A stretch of DNA of 20,643 nt, taken from NCBI GenBank assembly GCA_964564225.1, contig CAZMAF010000027.1, positions 1-20,643 of the forward strand. Reading direction: 5' to 3'. A model generated the notes under the pieces. It did not search any database. It was not told where the DNA came from and saw only the letters and a program-made list of their open reading frames with translations. This DNA is from RGIG1993 sp964564225. GTDB lineage: Bacteria; Bacillota; Clostridia; Oscillospirales; CAG-272. The translations under genes were made by a program, and so were the position numbers. The first letter of the stretch is position 1. Every line of letters starts with the position of its first letter. Positions 7,177-15,920 of the stretch are shown here, in pieces.

Positions 7177-8244
7177 ATGATAAAAGAACGGAAAAAAGTG
7201 GCGGTCGGGTCGCTGTTTATGGGAGGCGATGCGCCGATCACGGTGCAGTCGATGACGAACACGCCTTCGGGCGATTACGAGTCAACCTATCGACAGATGA
7301 AGGCGCTTGAGGCGGCGGGTTGTGATATTATCCGTATGGCAGTACCTGATAAGGAATCGGTTGAGGTATTGTACCGTCTGAAAAATTCGGATATTACGAT
7401 GCCGCTCGTGGCGGACATTCATTTTAATGCCTCTCTTGCGATCATGGCGATGGAGGCGGGTGCTGATAAGATACGCATCAATCCCGGAAATATTGGGGAC
7501 AACGAGCGCGTGAAGGCAGTTGCGAAGGCGGCGTCACTTCACAATATTCCGATTCGTGTGGGCGTAAATTCCGGATCGCTTGAAAAAAAGCAGTTATCGC
7601 TTTACGGCGCGCCGACGGCAGAGGCACTTGCGGCATCTGCTCTTGAAAACGTGCGCCTGCTCGAGCAGTACGATTTTGACAATATTGTAGTTGCCATCAA
7701 ATCTTCCGACGTTTTTCGTATGGTGGAGGCAAACCGCATCGTTGCCGCTTCCTGCCCCTATCCGCTTCACCTCGGTGTGACTGAGGCGGGTTCGGAGCTT
7801 TCGGGTACGGTCAAAAGCGCCATTGGCATCGGTTCGCTGCTTCTTGACGGTATCGGCAACACCATTCGCGTGTCGCTGACGGCAGACCCTTTGCGCGAGG
7901 TGGAAAAGGGGCGCGCTATTCTTTCGGCACTTTCGCTTGACAGCCGCGCTAAAATTCAGCTTGTTTCCTGTCCGACCTGCGGCAGAACGAAGATTGATCT
8001 CATTTCGCTTGTTGCGGCGTTTGAAAAGCGTATGGACGAGCTTCACCCATCGCGTTTTCTGAAGGTGGCGATCATGGGCTGTGCCGTGAACGGTCCCGGG
8101 GAAGCGCGGGATGCCGACATCGGTATTGCGGGGGGCGTTCGTGAAGCGCTGTTGTTCTCGCGTGGCAAGATTATTAAGAAAATTCCGGAAGATCGTGTGG
8201 TGGACGAGCTGATCGCCGCTATCAATGCTTTTGGCAATTTATAA
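7177..8244 (+). CDS. ispG: 4-hydroxy-3-methylbut-2-en-1-yl diphosphate synthase
   Basis: IspG is the iron-sulfur enzyme that turns MEcPP into HMBPP, the next-to-last MEP pathway step. The 355-residue protein has the TIM-barrel N-terminal part (ITVQSMTNTPSGD, ADIHFNASLA, KIRINPGNIG, RVGVNSGSLE) and the C-terminal cluster domain with three cysteine ligands at 265, 268 and 302 and the conserved Glu309 in CAVNGPGE. Their spacing matches the E. coli enzyme. The ATG at 7177 is preceded by AAGAGG at normal distance; an earlier in-frame start at 7126 has no such site and adds a non-conserved tail. The place between rseP and polC is typical of Clostridia. A ferredoxin or flavodoxin partner is not encoded here. 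Confidence 0.96.
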   Translation: MIKERKKVAVGSLFMGGDAPITVQSMTNTPSGDYESTYRQMKALEAAGCDIIRMAVPDKESVEVLYRLKNSDITMPLVADIHFNASLAIMAMEAGADKIRINPGNIGDNERVKAVAKAASLHNIPIRVGVNSGSLEKKQLSLYGAPTAEALAASALENVRLLEQYDFDNIVVAIKSSDVFRMVEANRIVAASCPYPLHLGVTEAGSELSGTVKSAIGIGSLLLDGIGNTIRVSLTADPLREVEKGRAILSALSLDSRAKIQLVSCPTCGRTKIDLISLVAAFEKRMDELHPSRFLKVAIMGCAVNGPGEARDADIGIAGGVREALLFSRGKIIKKIPEDRVVDELIAAINAFGNL

Positions 8245-8284
8245 TTCAAATCCCATATTTTATCTGAAAAAGGCAGGGAAGACT

Positions 8285-11200
8285 ATGGTTACTTTCCTTG
8301 AAAAACTGAATAAATACATGCCGAGTGAGAAACATCGTGCAATTCTTGCGGACGTTTCGGCGTATTCTATTCGCGCAGACCGTCAGAACAGACTGATGGA
8401 GGTCGATATTTCGCTTGATACGCCCGTGAAAAAGGAAATCCTTTACGCCATTGAGACGGATATTGCAGCGGCGTATCAGCTTCGCGGCGTGCGACTTCTG
8501 CCGAAGTATCCTGCGAGCAGGTTTACGCTTTCTTATATGCACGAGGTAATTGAGGAAGCGTATCGTATCGGTAAGGTCACGCACGGTTTTCTCGAAAGCT
8601 ATACGCTGTCGGAGGAAAACGGCGAGATCGTGATCTCGATTGCCTTTTCCGCCGAGGGAACGGCATTGTTACATAAGGCGGAAACCGATATTCTGATGTC
8701 GCGTATCGTTTTTTCGGAGTTTGGCATTATGAAAGCCATTAAGATTGTCGGAACGGGCAATCTGAACGATCGCTATGAGTCGTTTGCCGCCGAACGCCGT
8801 ATGGAAATGCAAAGCATTCTTGCAAGCGATGCCGAGCGCGCCGCCAAACTACGCGCGGCGCAAGAGAAGGCGATGGCGGAGGAACAAGCCAATAAGCCGA
8901 TGCTTGTTACCTCTCTTTACGAGGAATCGGCAACGGTCGAAAACCCTGAAATCGACGAAAACGGTCGTGTGAAATCGGGCTTTATGCTCTTTGATACGGC
9001 GTTCGAGGAAATGCTCTACGGAGAAGTCTTTTCGCCCGATGCCTTCACACCGCTTGATGCCATTGACCGTGAGATGAAAAACGTTTACGTGATTGGCGAG
9101 ATCAATTCCTTTGAGGAACGCCCTACGAGAAGTGGGGACAAGACGATGCTCGTTATCGGTATTACCGACAACAAAAGCTCGATCAACGTGAAACTGACAC
9201 TCGATACCGAATTTGCCGCACCGATTGCCAAGAAGATCTCGAAAAGCGGCAGAACGATCAAGCGCGGAATCCAAAAGGTTGTTACGCTGTACGGGATGTC
9301 GCTGATGATCAAGGGACATATTAAGATTGAAAAAAATAAGACTTTCCGTCGCGATGGCGACAAGGTGATCGGAACGGACTACACCGAGGGGGATCTTTAC
9401 GTTCAGCCGATGGCAATTGCGCCTGTCAAGCGTATACTTCGCAGTGATAATGCGCCGGAAAAGCGCGTGGAGCTGCATTTGCACACCAATATGTCGGCAA
9501 TGGATGCCCTCATTTTCCCCGAGCAGGCGGCGGAGACTGCCAAGCGTTGGGGTTGGGATGCGGTTGCCGTAACCGATCACGGAAACGTACAGAGCTATCC
9601 TATTATTATGGATACTGCCGAAAGTATCGGTATGAAGGTGCTTTACGGTATGGAGGCGTATTACGTCGATGATGCGGCGCGCGCCATTTTCGGCGAGCGC
9701 GATTACCGCTTTGATACCGATGAGTGTATTGTTTTTGACCTTGAAACCACGGGACTTTCGCCATTGACCTGCCGAATCACGGAAATCGGTGCTGTTAAGG
9801 TGAAGAATGGCGAGATTTTAGAGCGGTTTAATACCTTTGCCGATCCCGAATGTCCTATTCCTGAGGAAATCACGCGTTTGACGGGCATTACCGATGACAT
9901 GGTCAAGGGTGCGCCCTCACAGGAAGAAGCTGTCAGAGCTTTCCTTGATTTTGCCGGCGACCGTCTTCTGATTGCGCATAATGCAGCCTTTGATACCGGT
10001 TTTATCCGCACCGCCTGCGACCGTTACGGCATGAAATTTGACAGTGTCTATCTCGATACGGTCGCGCTTTCCCGTCACGTTAATCCCGAACTGAAAAAGC
10101 ACAAACTCGACGTGCTTGCCGAATATTTCGGTCTTGGTGAGTTTAATCACCACCGCGCTTCTGACGATGCTGAGATGCTGGCGTACATTTATTTTAAAAT
10201 GATTGAAAAGCTCCGCGAGGAAGGCATCGGTACGCTGAATGAAATGAAGGCATCCATGAGCGATAAGGCGAATCCCCTGAAGCTTCGTCCGTATCACATG
10301 ATTTTGCTTGTCAAGGATGCGACAGGACTTAAGAATCTCTATAAGCTGATCTCGAAAAGCTATCTCAATTATTATTACCGTCAGCCGCGTATTCCAAAGA
10401 GCGTTCTTGTGGAACACCGTGATGGATTGATTATCGGTTCTGCCTGCGAGGCGGGCGAGCTTTTCCGCGCGATGCTTGAGGGACGTCCTGAGAACGAGCT
10501 TGAAGAGATTGCGAGATTTTATGATTATCTTGAAATTCAGCCGATTTGTAACAACCGTTTTCTGATTGCAAACGGAACGGCGAAGGATGACGAGGATTTA
10601 AAAAACTTCAACCGTCGGATCGTTGCGCTTGGCGATAAGCTCGGTATTCCTGTTTGCGCTACGTGTGATGCGCATTTTATGAACGAGGAGGACGAGATCT
10701 ACCGTAAAATACTCCTGAAAGGTATGAAATTCTCGGACGCCGATCGCGACGTTGGACTTTATCTTCGTACTACCGAGGAAATGCTCGAAGAATTTGCTTA
10801 TCTCGGCGAAGAAAAGGCGTACGAGGTTGTTGTGACGAATACTCGTAAAATCGCCTCTATGATTGGTGAGGTGCGCCCCATTCCCAAGGGAACGTATACG
10901 CCTAAGATGGAGGGCGCGGAGGAAGATTTGCAGGCGATGTGTTGGAAGCGCGCGCACGATATGTACGGTGATGACCTTCCCCCACAGGTCGAAAAGCGCC
11001 TCGAAAAGGAATTGAAATCGATCATTGCCAACGGCTTTGCCGTTCTTTATATGATCGCGCAGAAGCTCGTCTGGTATTCTGAAAAAGAAGGTTATCTCGT
11101 CGGCTCGCGCGGATCGGTCGGTTCGTCCTTTGTCGCTACGATGGCGGGTATTTCGGAGGTAAACCCTCTGCCGCCGCATTATCGCTGCACGAAATGCCGT

Positions 11201-12766
11201 TACAGTGAGTTTATCGAGGATGCCAGCTATCTTTCGGGATTTGATATGCCCGATAAAAACTGTCCGCGCTGTCATATCAAGATGGCGCAGGACGGTCACG
11301 ATATTCCGTTTGAAACCTTCCTTGGCTTTTATGGCGACAAATCGCCCGATATTGACCTGAATTTCTCGGGTGAAGTGCAGGCAAAGGTCCATAAATATAC
11401 CGAGGAGCTTTTCGGCGCGGAAAACGTTTTCAAAGCAGGTACGATTGGCTCGCTTGCCTCGAAAACCGCTTTCGGTTACGTAATGAAATATCTTGACGAG
11501 AAGCATATCACGGTCAATAAAGCGGAGGTTACGCGCCTTGTCAACGGTTGCGTGGGCACGAAGAAAACGACGGGACAGCATCCCGGCGGTATTATTGTCG
11601 TACCGCGTGAATACGAGGTTTATGATTTCACGCCCGTACAGCATCCCGCCGATGATGCGACAAGTTCGATTGTTACGACGCACTTTGCGTTTACTTATTT
11701 GCACGATACGATTTTAAAGCTCGACGAGCTTGGACACGATGTGCCGACAAAGTATAAATGGCTCGAAAAGTATACCGGCATGTCGGTACTTGACGTGCCT
11801 ATGAACGACAAGAAGGTTTACGAGCTTCTGACCTCAACGGCTCCCCTTGGCGTAACGCCTGAGGAAATTGGCTGTGAAGTGGGTACTTACGCGCTGCCTG
11901 AGCTTGGTACGCGATTCGTACAGCAGATGCTTGTTGATGCGCAACCGAAGACCTTTGCCGACCTTGTACAGATTTCGGGACTTTCGCACGGTACTGACGT
12001 ATGGCTTGGTAATGCGCAGGACCTCATCAAAGACGGTACTTGCACGATTTCCGAGGTTATCGGTACGCGCGACGATATTATGGTGGCACTTATCCGATAC
12101 GGACTTGACAACGCGCTTGCCTTCAAGATTATGGAAAGCGTCAGAAAGGGTAAAGGTCTGACACCTGAAATGGAGTCAGAAATGCTAGCCCACGGTGTTC
12201 CCGATTGGTATATCGCTTCCTGTAAAAAGATTAAATATATGTTCCCGAAGGCACACGCCGTTGCATACGATATGTCGGCAATCCGTCTGGCGTGGTTTAA
12301 AATTTATAAACCGCTTGAATTTTACGCTGCTTATTTTTCGGTAGCGCCCGGCGGATTTGATGCGACGATTGTCCTCAAAGGCAAGGCGGCGATCCGTCAT
12401 ACCATTGATGAAATTAACGCGAAGGGCAAGGATGCGACCGCGAAAGAGCAGGATACGGTATCTACCTTGCAGCTTGTCAACGAGGCGCTTTGCCGCGGCG
12501 TTGTTTTCTTACCCGTTAAATTTGACAAGAGCGATTCCTTTGCTTTCCTTCCCGAAAACGGCAAGATCCGCATTCCGTTCTCAGCACTTCCCGGACTGGG
12601 TGAAACTGCTGCCGCGAATATCGTTGAGGTCAGGAACGCGGGCGAGGTTATGTCGCAGGAGGATCTGCGTGTCAAGGCGGGACTTTCCAAGACGGTGATG
12701 GAGCTGCTCCGTCAGAACGGTGTGCTTGACGGTATCTCCGAAACCAATCAGATCACGTTGTTATAA
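8285..12766 (+). CDS. polC: DNA polymerase III, alpha subunit, Gram-positive PolC type
   Basis: PolC is the replicative polymerase of low-GC Gram-positives and carries its own proofreading activity. The 1493-residue protein shows the expected order: N-terminal domain (to about 250), OB-fold around GEINSFEERPTRSG, first PHP half with HLHTNMSAMDA and VTDHG (about 395-470), an inserted DEDDh exonuclease (about 480-650: FDLETTG, IAHNAAFDTGF, HRASDDAEM), second PHP half, then the polymerase core. A four-cysteine zinc-binding segment (CTKC near 968, CPRC further on) precedes the catalytic pair in PDIDLNF (Asp1022, Asp1024). A helix-hairpin-helix-like segment, LPGLGETAAANIVE, lies near the C-terminus. 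It is somewhat longer than the Bacillus subtilis protein. GCAGGGAAG lies just upstream of the ATG at 8285. It is the last gene of the cluster, 40 bases after ispG. Confidence 0.97.
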   Translation: MVTFLEKLNKYMPSEKHRAILADVSAYSIRADRQNRLMEVDISLDTPVKKEILYAIETDIAAAYQLRGVRLLPKYPASRFTLSYMHEVIEEAYRIGKVTHGFLESYTLSEENGEIVISIAFSAEGTALLHKAETDILMSRIVFSEFGIMKAIKIVGTGNLNDRYESFAAERRMEMQSILASDAERAAKLRAAQEKAMAEEQANKPMLVTSLYEESATVENPEIDENGRVKSGFMLFDTAFEEMLYGEVFSPDAFTPLDAIDREMKNVYVIGEINSFEERPTRSGDKTMLVIGITDNKSSINVKLTLDTEFAAPIAKKISKSGRTIKRGIQKVVTLYGMSLMIKGHIKIEKNKTFRRDGDKVIGTDYTEGDLYVQPMAIAPVKRILRSDNAPEKRVELHLHTNMSAMDALIFPEQAAETAKRWGWDAVAVTDHGNVQSYPIIMDTAESIGMKVLYGMEAYYVDDAARAIFGERDYRFDTDECIVFDLETTGLSPLTCRITEIGAVKVKNGEILERFNTFADPECPIPEEITRLTGITDDMVKGAPSQEEAVRAFLDFAGDRLLIAHNAAFDTGFIRTACDRYGMKFDSVYLDTVALSRHVNPELKKHKLDVLAEYFGLGEFNHHRASDDAEMLAYIYFKMIEKLREEGIGTLNEMKASMSDKANPLKLRPYHMILLVKDATGLKNLYKLISKSYLNYYYRQPRIPKSVLVEHRDGLIIGSACEAGELFRAMLEGRPENELEEIARFYDYLEIQPICNNRFLIANGTAKDDEDLKNFNRRIVALGDKLGIPVCATCDAHFMNEEDEIYRKILLKGMKFSDADRDVGLYLRTTEEMLEEFAYLGEEKAYEVVVTNTRKIASMIGEVRPIPKGTYTPKMEGAEEDLQAMCWKRAHDMYGDDLPPQVEKRLEKELKSIIANGFAVLYMIAQKLVWYSEKEGYLVGSRGSVGSSFVATMAGISEVNPLPPHYRCTKCRYSEFIEDASYLSGFDMPDKNCPRCHIKMAQDGHDIPFETFLGFYGDKSPDIDLNFSGEVQAKVHKYTEELFGAENVFKAGTIGSLASKTAFGYVMKYLDEKHITVNKAEVTRLVNGCVGTKKTTGQHPGGIIVVPREYEVYDFTPVQHPADDATSSIVTTHFAFTYLHDTILKLDELGHDVPTKYKWLEKYTGMSVLDVPMNDKKVYELLTSTAPLGVTPEEIGCEVGTYALPELGTRFVQQMLVDAQPKTFADLVQISGLSHGTDVWLGNAQDLIKDGTCTISEVIGTRDDIMVALIRYGLDNALAFKIMESVRKGKGLTPEMESEMLAHGVPDWYIASCKKIKYMFPKAHAVAYDMSAIRLAWFKIYKPLEFYAAYFSVAPGGFDATIVLKGKAAIRHTIDEINAKGKDATAKEQDTVSTLQLVNEALCRGVVFLPVKFDKSDSFAFLPENGKIRIPFSALPGLGETAAANIVEVRNAGEVMSQEDLRVKAGLSKTVMELLRQNGVLDGISETNQITLL

Positions 12767-12843
12767 ATCAAGATGGGAAGACAGAGTGGACGGTCGGCGT
12801 TGTGTTCTGAGTTTGTACGGCTTTTCTGTTTTTTAGTAAATAT

Positions 12844-12857
12844 TTGAAAAATTTCAA
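12844..12857. repeat. Short palindrome upstream of the secreted-protein promoter
   Basis: The arms TTGAAA (12844-12849) and TTTCAA (12852-12857) flank two bases. The palindrome lies 8 bases upstream of the -35, which itself reads TTGAAA. This is a possible operator or activator site, but AT-rich palindromes of this size arise easily by chance. Confidence 0.35.
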
Positions 12858-12865
12858 GAAAGTAC

Positions 12866-12894
12866 TTGAAAAAACGACTTGTTAATGATATACT
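12866..12894 (+). promoter_or_regulatory. Promoter of the secreted carbohydrate-binding-like protein
   Basis: TTGAAA (12866-12871), a 17-base spacer and TATACT (12889-12894) make a good promoter, strengthened by the extended -10 element TGA (12886-12888). It gives a leader of roughly 30 bases ending in GGAGG. The gene therefore has its own transcription start separate from polC. Confidence 0.8.
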
Positions 12895-12929
12895 GTGCTT
12901 GAGGCTTTATCTGAAAATTGGAGGATTTT

Positions 12930-14303
12930 ATGAGAAAATTTTTAATCACTGCGGTCGTGCTGATGCTTCTTATCACCGGCTTGGGTGCATTTTCAATCGT
13001 TTCGTTTGCCGATGTCGAGACTCCCTCGATTGATGTGAGCGATGAGCTGAACGTGCTTTCGGTCCCTGAAGGTGAGAATTATGCATTTTATGCACAGACA
13101 CGTCAGAACAGACTCGATGCGAACAAGACGGATGTGCGTATTATCTGCGTTGCCGATCAGGAATGGCTTAGCGTCATTCCCAACTACGTCGCAACCTTTA
13201 CTTTTACCGACGGCACTACGCCCAAGACACTGAAGTCGGTAGGTCTTGACATGGTATTCAAGGAAATCGTTGCTTACGGTACGGAAGGTAATGTTGAAAC
13301 CTTCGTTGCTGCAGAAGGCGCTGTTATCTTCGGTTGGATTATTACCGACGTTCCTGCGGAGTATGCCGATATTTCGACCAACAAGCCAACCGTTTCGGTT
13401 GTTACCGATGCCGGTATTAAGCCGGAATACGAGATTGAAGGTCCTGATTATGACACAGTTGTTACCGAAAAGGTGATTGACATTCTCAACGACGGTATTT
13501 TGTCCGGCGTTCAACCTGATTACGACCGTCATACGATCGGTTGGATCGACAGCAATTCCAAAATGACTTACATTGTTACAGGCAATTACGAAGGCGTGTA
13601 TGCGCTTGACGTTTCGTATCTGAGTCAGGAAAACAGACGACTTTCGGTTACTGTGAACGGCGAACGCCAGCTTTTCCGCGTTTTTGATACGACTTCCGAC
13701 TGGAATGACCCCAATGTCGCTGCAACGCAGACCTTGTTTTTCGAGATGAAAAAAGGCGCAAATGTCATTACGGTAGAAGGCTTTAGCGGTTCCGGTCCTA
13801 ATCTTGCCGGTCTTACCCTGAGAAAACAGACTCTTGTTGAAACTGGCGATTCCAAGCTTGTCAAAGCGCCTCTTACATCGGATAATACCGCTGAAGGTGA
13901 GGAGGGCTGGTCATTCACGTCAGGCGTTCAGCTCGAGGATATTTCCGGCAATCCTGATGAAAGACGTATCGGTTATTTGAATGCCGATCAGACAGCTACT
14001 TATACGTATACCGACATGGCTGCCGGTACGTATCGGGTAATCGTTAAGTATATGACTTGTGACGATCCTGACTCCGGTTATAAGAGAGCGCTTGGTCTTA
14101 CGGTAAACGGCGGAAATGTTGTGGGTTATCCTTGCGGTAAAACGGAAAGCTGGAATAATCCGGAACATGCTTTGGAAATTGACACTTACGTTACCTTTAC
14201 CGAGGGTACGAATACGCTGACACTGAGCGGCTTTCAGAATTACGGCGGAAGCAACGGCCCTTGTGTTTACAGTGTAACTCTGATTCCTACGACGGCTCAA
14301 TAA
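12930..14303 (+). CDS. Secreted protein with two CBM6/35-like beta-sandwich domains
   Basis: This gene is not recognised as a named family. The 457-residue product starts with a clear signal peptide: MRKFL, a hydrophobic core and a probable cut after SFA (about residue 24). No lipobox cysteine, LPxTG or C-terminal membrane helix is visible, so it is probably released. Residues about 25-150 form an Ig-like, Thr/Val-rich region. Two tandem copies of one domain follow (about 193-300 and 332-456). They share GVQ, IGW/IGY, a Tyr-rich strand, LSVTVNG/LGLTVNG, a W-N-D-P/W-N-N-P site and ANVITVEGF/TNTLTLSGF. This strand pattern resembles carbohydrate-binding modules of families 6 and 35, a resemblance judged by eye. 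No catalytic module is present. GGAGG is 5 bases upstream of the ATG. The gene has its own promoter and terminator. Binding to dietary or wall glycans is an inference. Confidence 0.7.
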   Translation: MRKFLITAVVLMLLITGLGAFSIVSFADVETPSIDVSDELNVLSVPEGENYAFYAQTRQNRLDANKTDVRIICVADQEWLSVIPNYVATFTFTDGTTPKTLKSVGLDMVFKEIVAYGTEGNVETFVAAEGAVIFGWIITDVPAEYADISTNKPTVSVVTDAGIKPEYEIEGPDYDTVVTEKVIDILNDGILSGVQPDYDRHTIGWIDSNSKMTYIVTGNYEGVYALDVSYLSQENRRLSVTVNGERQLFRVFDTTSDWNDPNVAATQTLFFEMKKGANVITVEGFSGSGPNLAGLTLRKQTLVETGDSKLVKAPLTSDNTAEGEEGWSFTSGVQLEDISGNPDERRIGYLNADQTATYTYTDMAAGTYRVIVKYMTCDDPDSGYKRALGLTVNGGNVVGYPCGKTESWNNPEHALEIDTYVTFTEGTNTLTLSGFQNYGGSNGPCVYSVTLIPTTAQ

Positions 14304-14324
14304 TTCACAAAAACGGTTTTCTGT

Positions 14325-14356
14325 TCACCCTCGTCCCCGGACGAGGGTGAGTTTTT
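14325..14356 (+). terminator. Strong intrinsic terminator
   Basis: A perfect stem TCACCCTCGT (14325-14334) with ACGAGGGTGA (14341-14350), loop CCCCGG, is followed by G and five T. It closes the secreted-protein transcription unit and insulates gdhA. Confidence 0.93.
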
Positions 14357-14441
14357 CTTCTGAAATATATGGTCCTCTTGTCCGAATAATAGAAAAAATA
14401 CGATAAAGTGTAAAAAAATGTGAAAATAATTTGATAATCTC

Positions 14442-14470
14442 TTGCATTTACCGGAGCTGTGTGCTATAAT
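14442..14470 (+). promoter_or_regulatory. Promoter of gdhA
   Basis: TTGCAT (14442-14447), a 17-base spacer and a consensus TATAAT (14465-14470), with the extended -10 TGC at 14462-14464, form one of the best promoters in the window. The expected leader is about 50 bases. Confidence 0.88.
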
Positions 14471-14499
14471 GTTAGATGCTTTTTGAGAGCTAATATATC

Positions 14500-14514
14500 G
14501 CCGCTTTGTGCGGC
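14500..14514 (+). promoter_or_regulatory. Small leader hairpin ahead of the gdhA ribosome binding site
   Basis: GCCGC (14500-14504) and GCGGC (14510-14514) pair around a 5-base loop, ending four bases before the CGGAG ribosome binding site of gdhA. It may protect the 5' end of the message or tune translation. No T-run follows, so it is not a terminator. Confidence 0.4.
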
Positions 14515-14528
14515 AGAACGGAGTATAT

Positions 14529-15872
14529 ATGAACTATCTTGACAGAGTAAAGGCAGAAGTTGCAGCGCGTTACGTGAATGAGCCTGAATTTTTGCAGGCA
14601 GTCAACGAGGTACTTGAGACGATTCGTCCCGTTGTCGAAGCTAATGAAGAAAAGTATGAAAGAGAAGCGATTCTTGAACGCATCGTTGAGCCCGAGCGCA
14701 TTATCACCTTCCGTGTTCCGTGGGTGGACGACAAAGGACAGATGCAGATCAACCGCGGCTATCGCGTGCAGTTTAATTCGGCGATCGGTCCGTACAAGGG
14801 CGGTCTTCGCTTCCATCCTTCCGTAAATCAGAATATCCTTAAATTCCTCGGTTTTGAGCAGACCTTTAAGAACTCCCTGACCGGTCTTCCTATGGGCGGC
14901 GGTAAGGGCGGCTCGGATTTTGACCCCCGCGGCAAGTCTTGCCGTGAAGTTATGGCGTTCTGCCAGAGCTTTATGACCGAGCTTTACCGTCATATCGGTC
15001 CTGATACCGACGTTCCCGCAGGCGACATCGGTGTTGGTGCGCGCGAGGTCGGCTACCTGTTCGGTCAGTATAAGCGTCTTGTCAACCGTTATGAGGGCGT
15101 TCTGACGGGTAAGGGCCGCTCCTTTGGCGGCTCGCTCATTCGTCCCGAGGCTACGGGTTACGGTGCGGTTTATTACACCGTTGAAATGCTTAAGTATCTC
15201 GGTGAAGATATTAAGGGTAAGACCTTTGCTGTTTCGGGCTTCGGTAACGTAGCTTGGGGTACGGTAAAGAAGGTTACTGAGCTTGGCGGTAAAGTCGTTA
15301 CCATTTCGGGTCCCGACGGTTACGTTTATGATCCCGACGGTATCAATACCGAAGAAAAGATTGCGTATATGCTTGAAATGCGCGCATCGGGCAGAGACAA
15401 GGTACAGGATTATGCCGATAAGTTCGGTGTTCAGTGGTTTGCCGGTAAGCGTCCTTGGGAACAGAAGGTTGACATCGTAATGCCTTGCGCTACACAGAAC
15501 GAGGTGGGTATCGAGGATGCCAAGAATATCGTTGCAAACGGCGTGAAGTACTACGTTGAAGTTTCCAATATGCCCACGACTGCTGAGGCTTTTGAATATC
15601 TGAAGGAAAACGGTCTTGTGATCGCGCCTTCCAAGGCGGTGAATGCAGGCGGCGTTGCCGTTTCCGGTCTTGAAATGAGTCAGAATTCGATGCGTTATTC
15701 CTGGACTGCCGAAGAGGTTGATGCGAAGCTCTATCAGATTATGTCCGATATTTTCAAGAATTCCGTTGCCGCTGCTAAGAAGTACGGCATGGAAGGCGAT
15801 CTTGTTGCCGGCGCAAATATCGCAGGCTTTGAAAAGGTCGTCGAAGCAATGCTCGCGCAAGGCGCTTGCTGA
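14529..15872 (+). CDS. gdhA: Glutamate dehydrogenase (NAD type likely)
   Basis: Glutamate dehydrogenase interconverts glutamate with 2-oxoglutarate and ammonium. The 447-residue protein is of the hexameric small type. Its catalytic lysines Lys90, Lys114 and Lys126 (in YKGGLRF, FKNSL and LPMGGGKGGSDFDP) and the Asp in DVPAGDIGVG fall one residue after their C. symbiosum counterparts. The dinucleotide-binding segment SGFGNVAWG and the following ISGPDGYVYDPDGI also match that NAD-specific enzyme closely, as recalled. That suggests NAD use and a role in glutamate fermentation, but coenzyme choice cannot be fixed by sequence alone. The ATG at 14529 follows CGGAG; an in-frame start at 14508 falls inside the leader hairpin. 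It is a single-gene unit between its own promoter and a strong terminator. Confidence 0.95.
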   Translation: MNYLDRVKAEVAARYVNEPEFLQAVNEVLETIRPVVEANEEKYEREAILERIVEPERIITFRVPWVDDKGQMQINRGYRVQFNSAIGPYKGGLRFHPSVNQNILKFLGFEQTFKNSLTGLPMGGGKGGSDFDPRGKSCREVMAFCQSFMTELYRHIGPDTDVPAGDIGVGAREVGYLFGQYKRLVNRYEGVLTGKGRSFGGSLIRPEATGYGAVYYTVEMLKYLGEDIKGKTFAVSGFGNVAWGTVKKVTELGGKVVTISGPDGYVYDPDGINTEEKIAYMLEMRASGRDKVQDYADKFGVQWFAGKRPWEQKVDIVMPCATQNEVGIEDAKNIVANGVKYYVEVSNMPTTAEAFEYLKENGLVIAPSKAVNAGGVAVSGLEMSQNSMRYSWTAEEVDAKLYQIMSDIFKNSVAAAKKYGMEGDLVAGANIAGFEKVVEAMLAQGAC

Positions 15873-15885
15873 TGGATACTTATAT

Positions 15886-15918
15886 AAAAAATCCGCAACC
15901 AACGGTTGCGGATTTTTT
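15886..15918. terminator. Bidirectional terminator between gdhA and aspS
   Basis: The arms 15886-15900 and 15904-15918 pair perfectly over 15 bp around AAC. The core is ATCCGCAACC with GGTTGCGGAT, and the ends are six A and six T. The T-run appears on either strand, so it serves both convergent genes. The aspS stop codon lies only two bases away. Confidence 0.94.
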
Positions 15919-15920
15919 AC

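Noticed and set aside
10598..11704. 368-codon minus-strand ORF inside polC
   Set aside because: It is antisense to a clearly conserved part of PolC, rich in Arg, His and Asn as expected from a shadow frame, with no promoter or domain.
12776..12834. Terminator after polC (ACAGA with TCTGT and a T-run)
   Set aside because: The stem is only five firm pairs with a loop of about 39 bases; it is too weak to call.
14490..15902. 470-codon ORF on the minus strand opposite gdhA
   Set aside because: It is an antisense frame kept open by the codon bias of gdhA, has no recognisable protein features, and runs across the gdhA-aspS terminator region and the gdhA leader.
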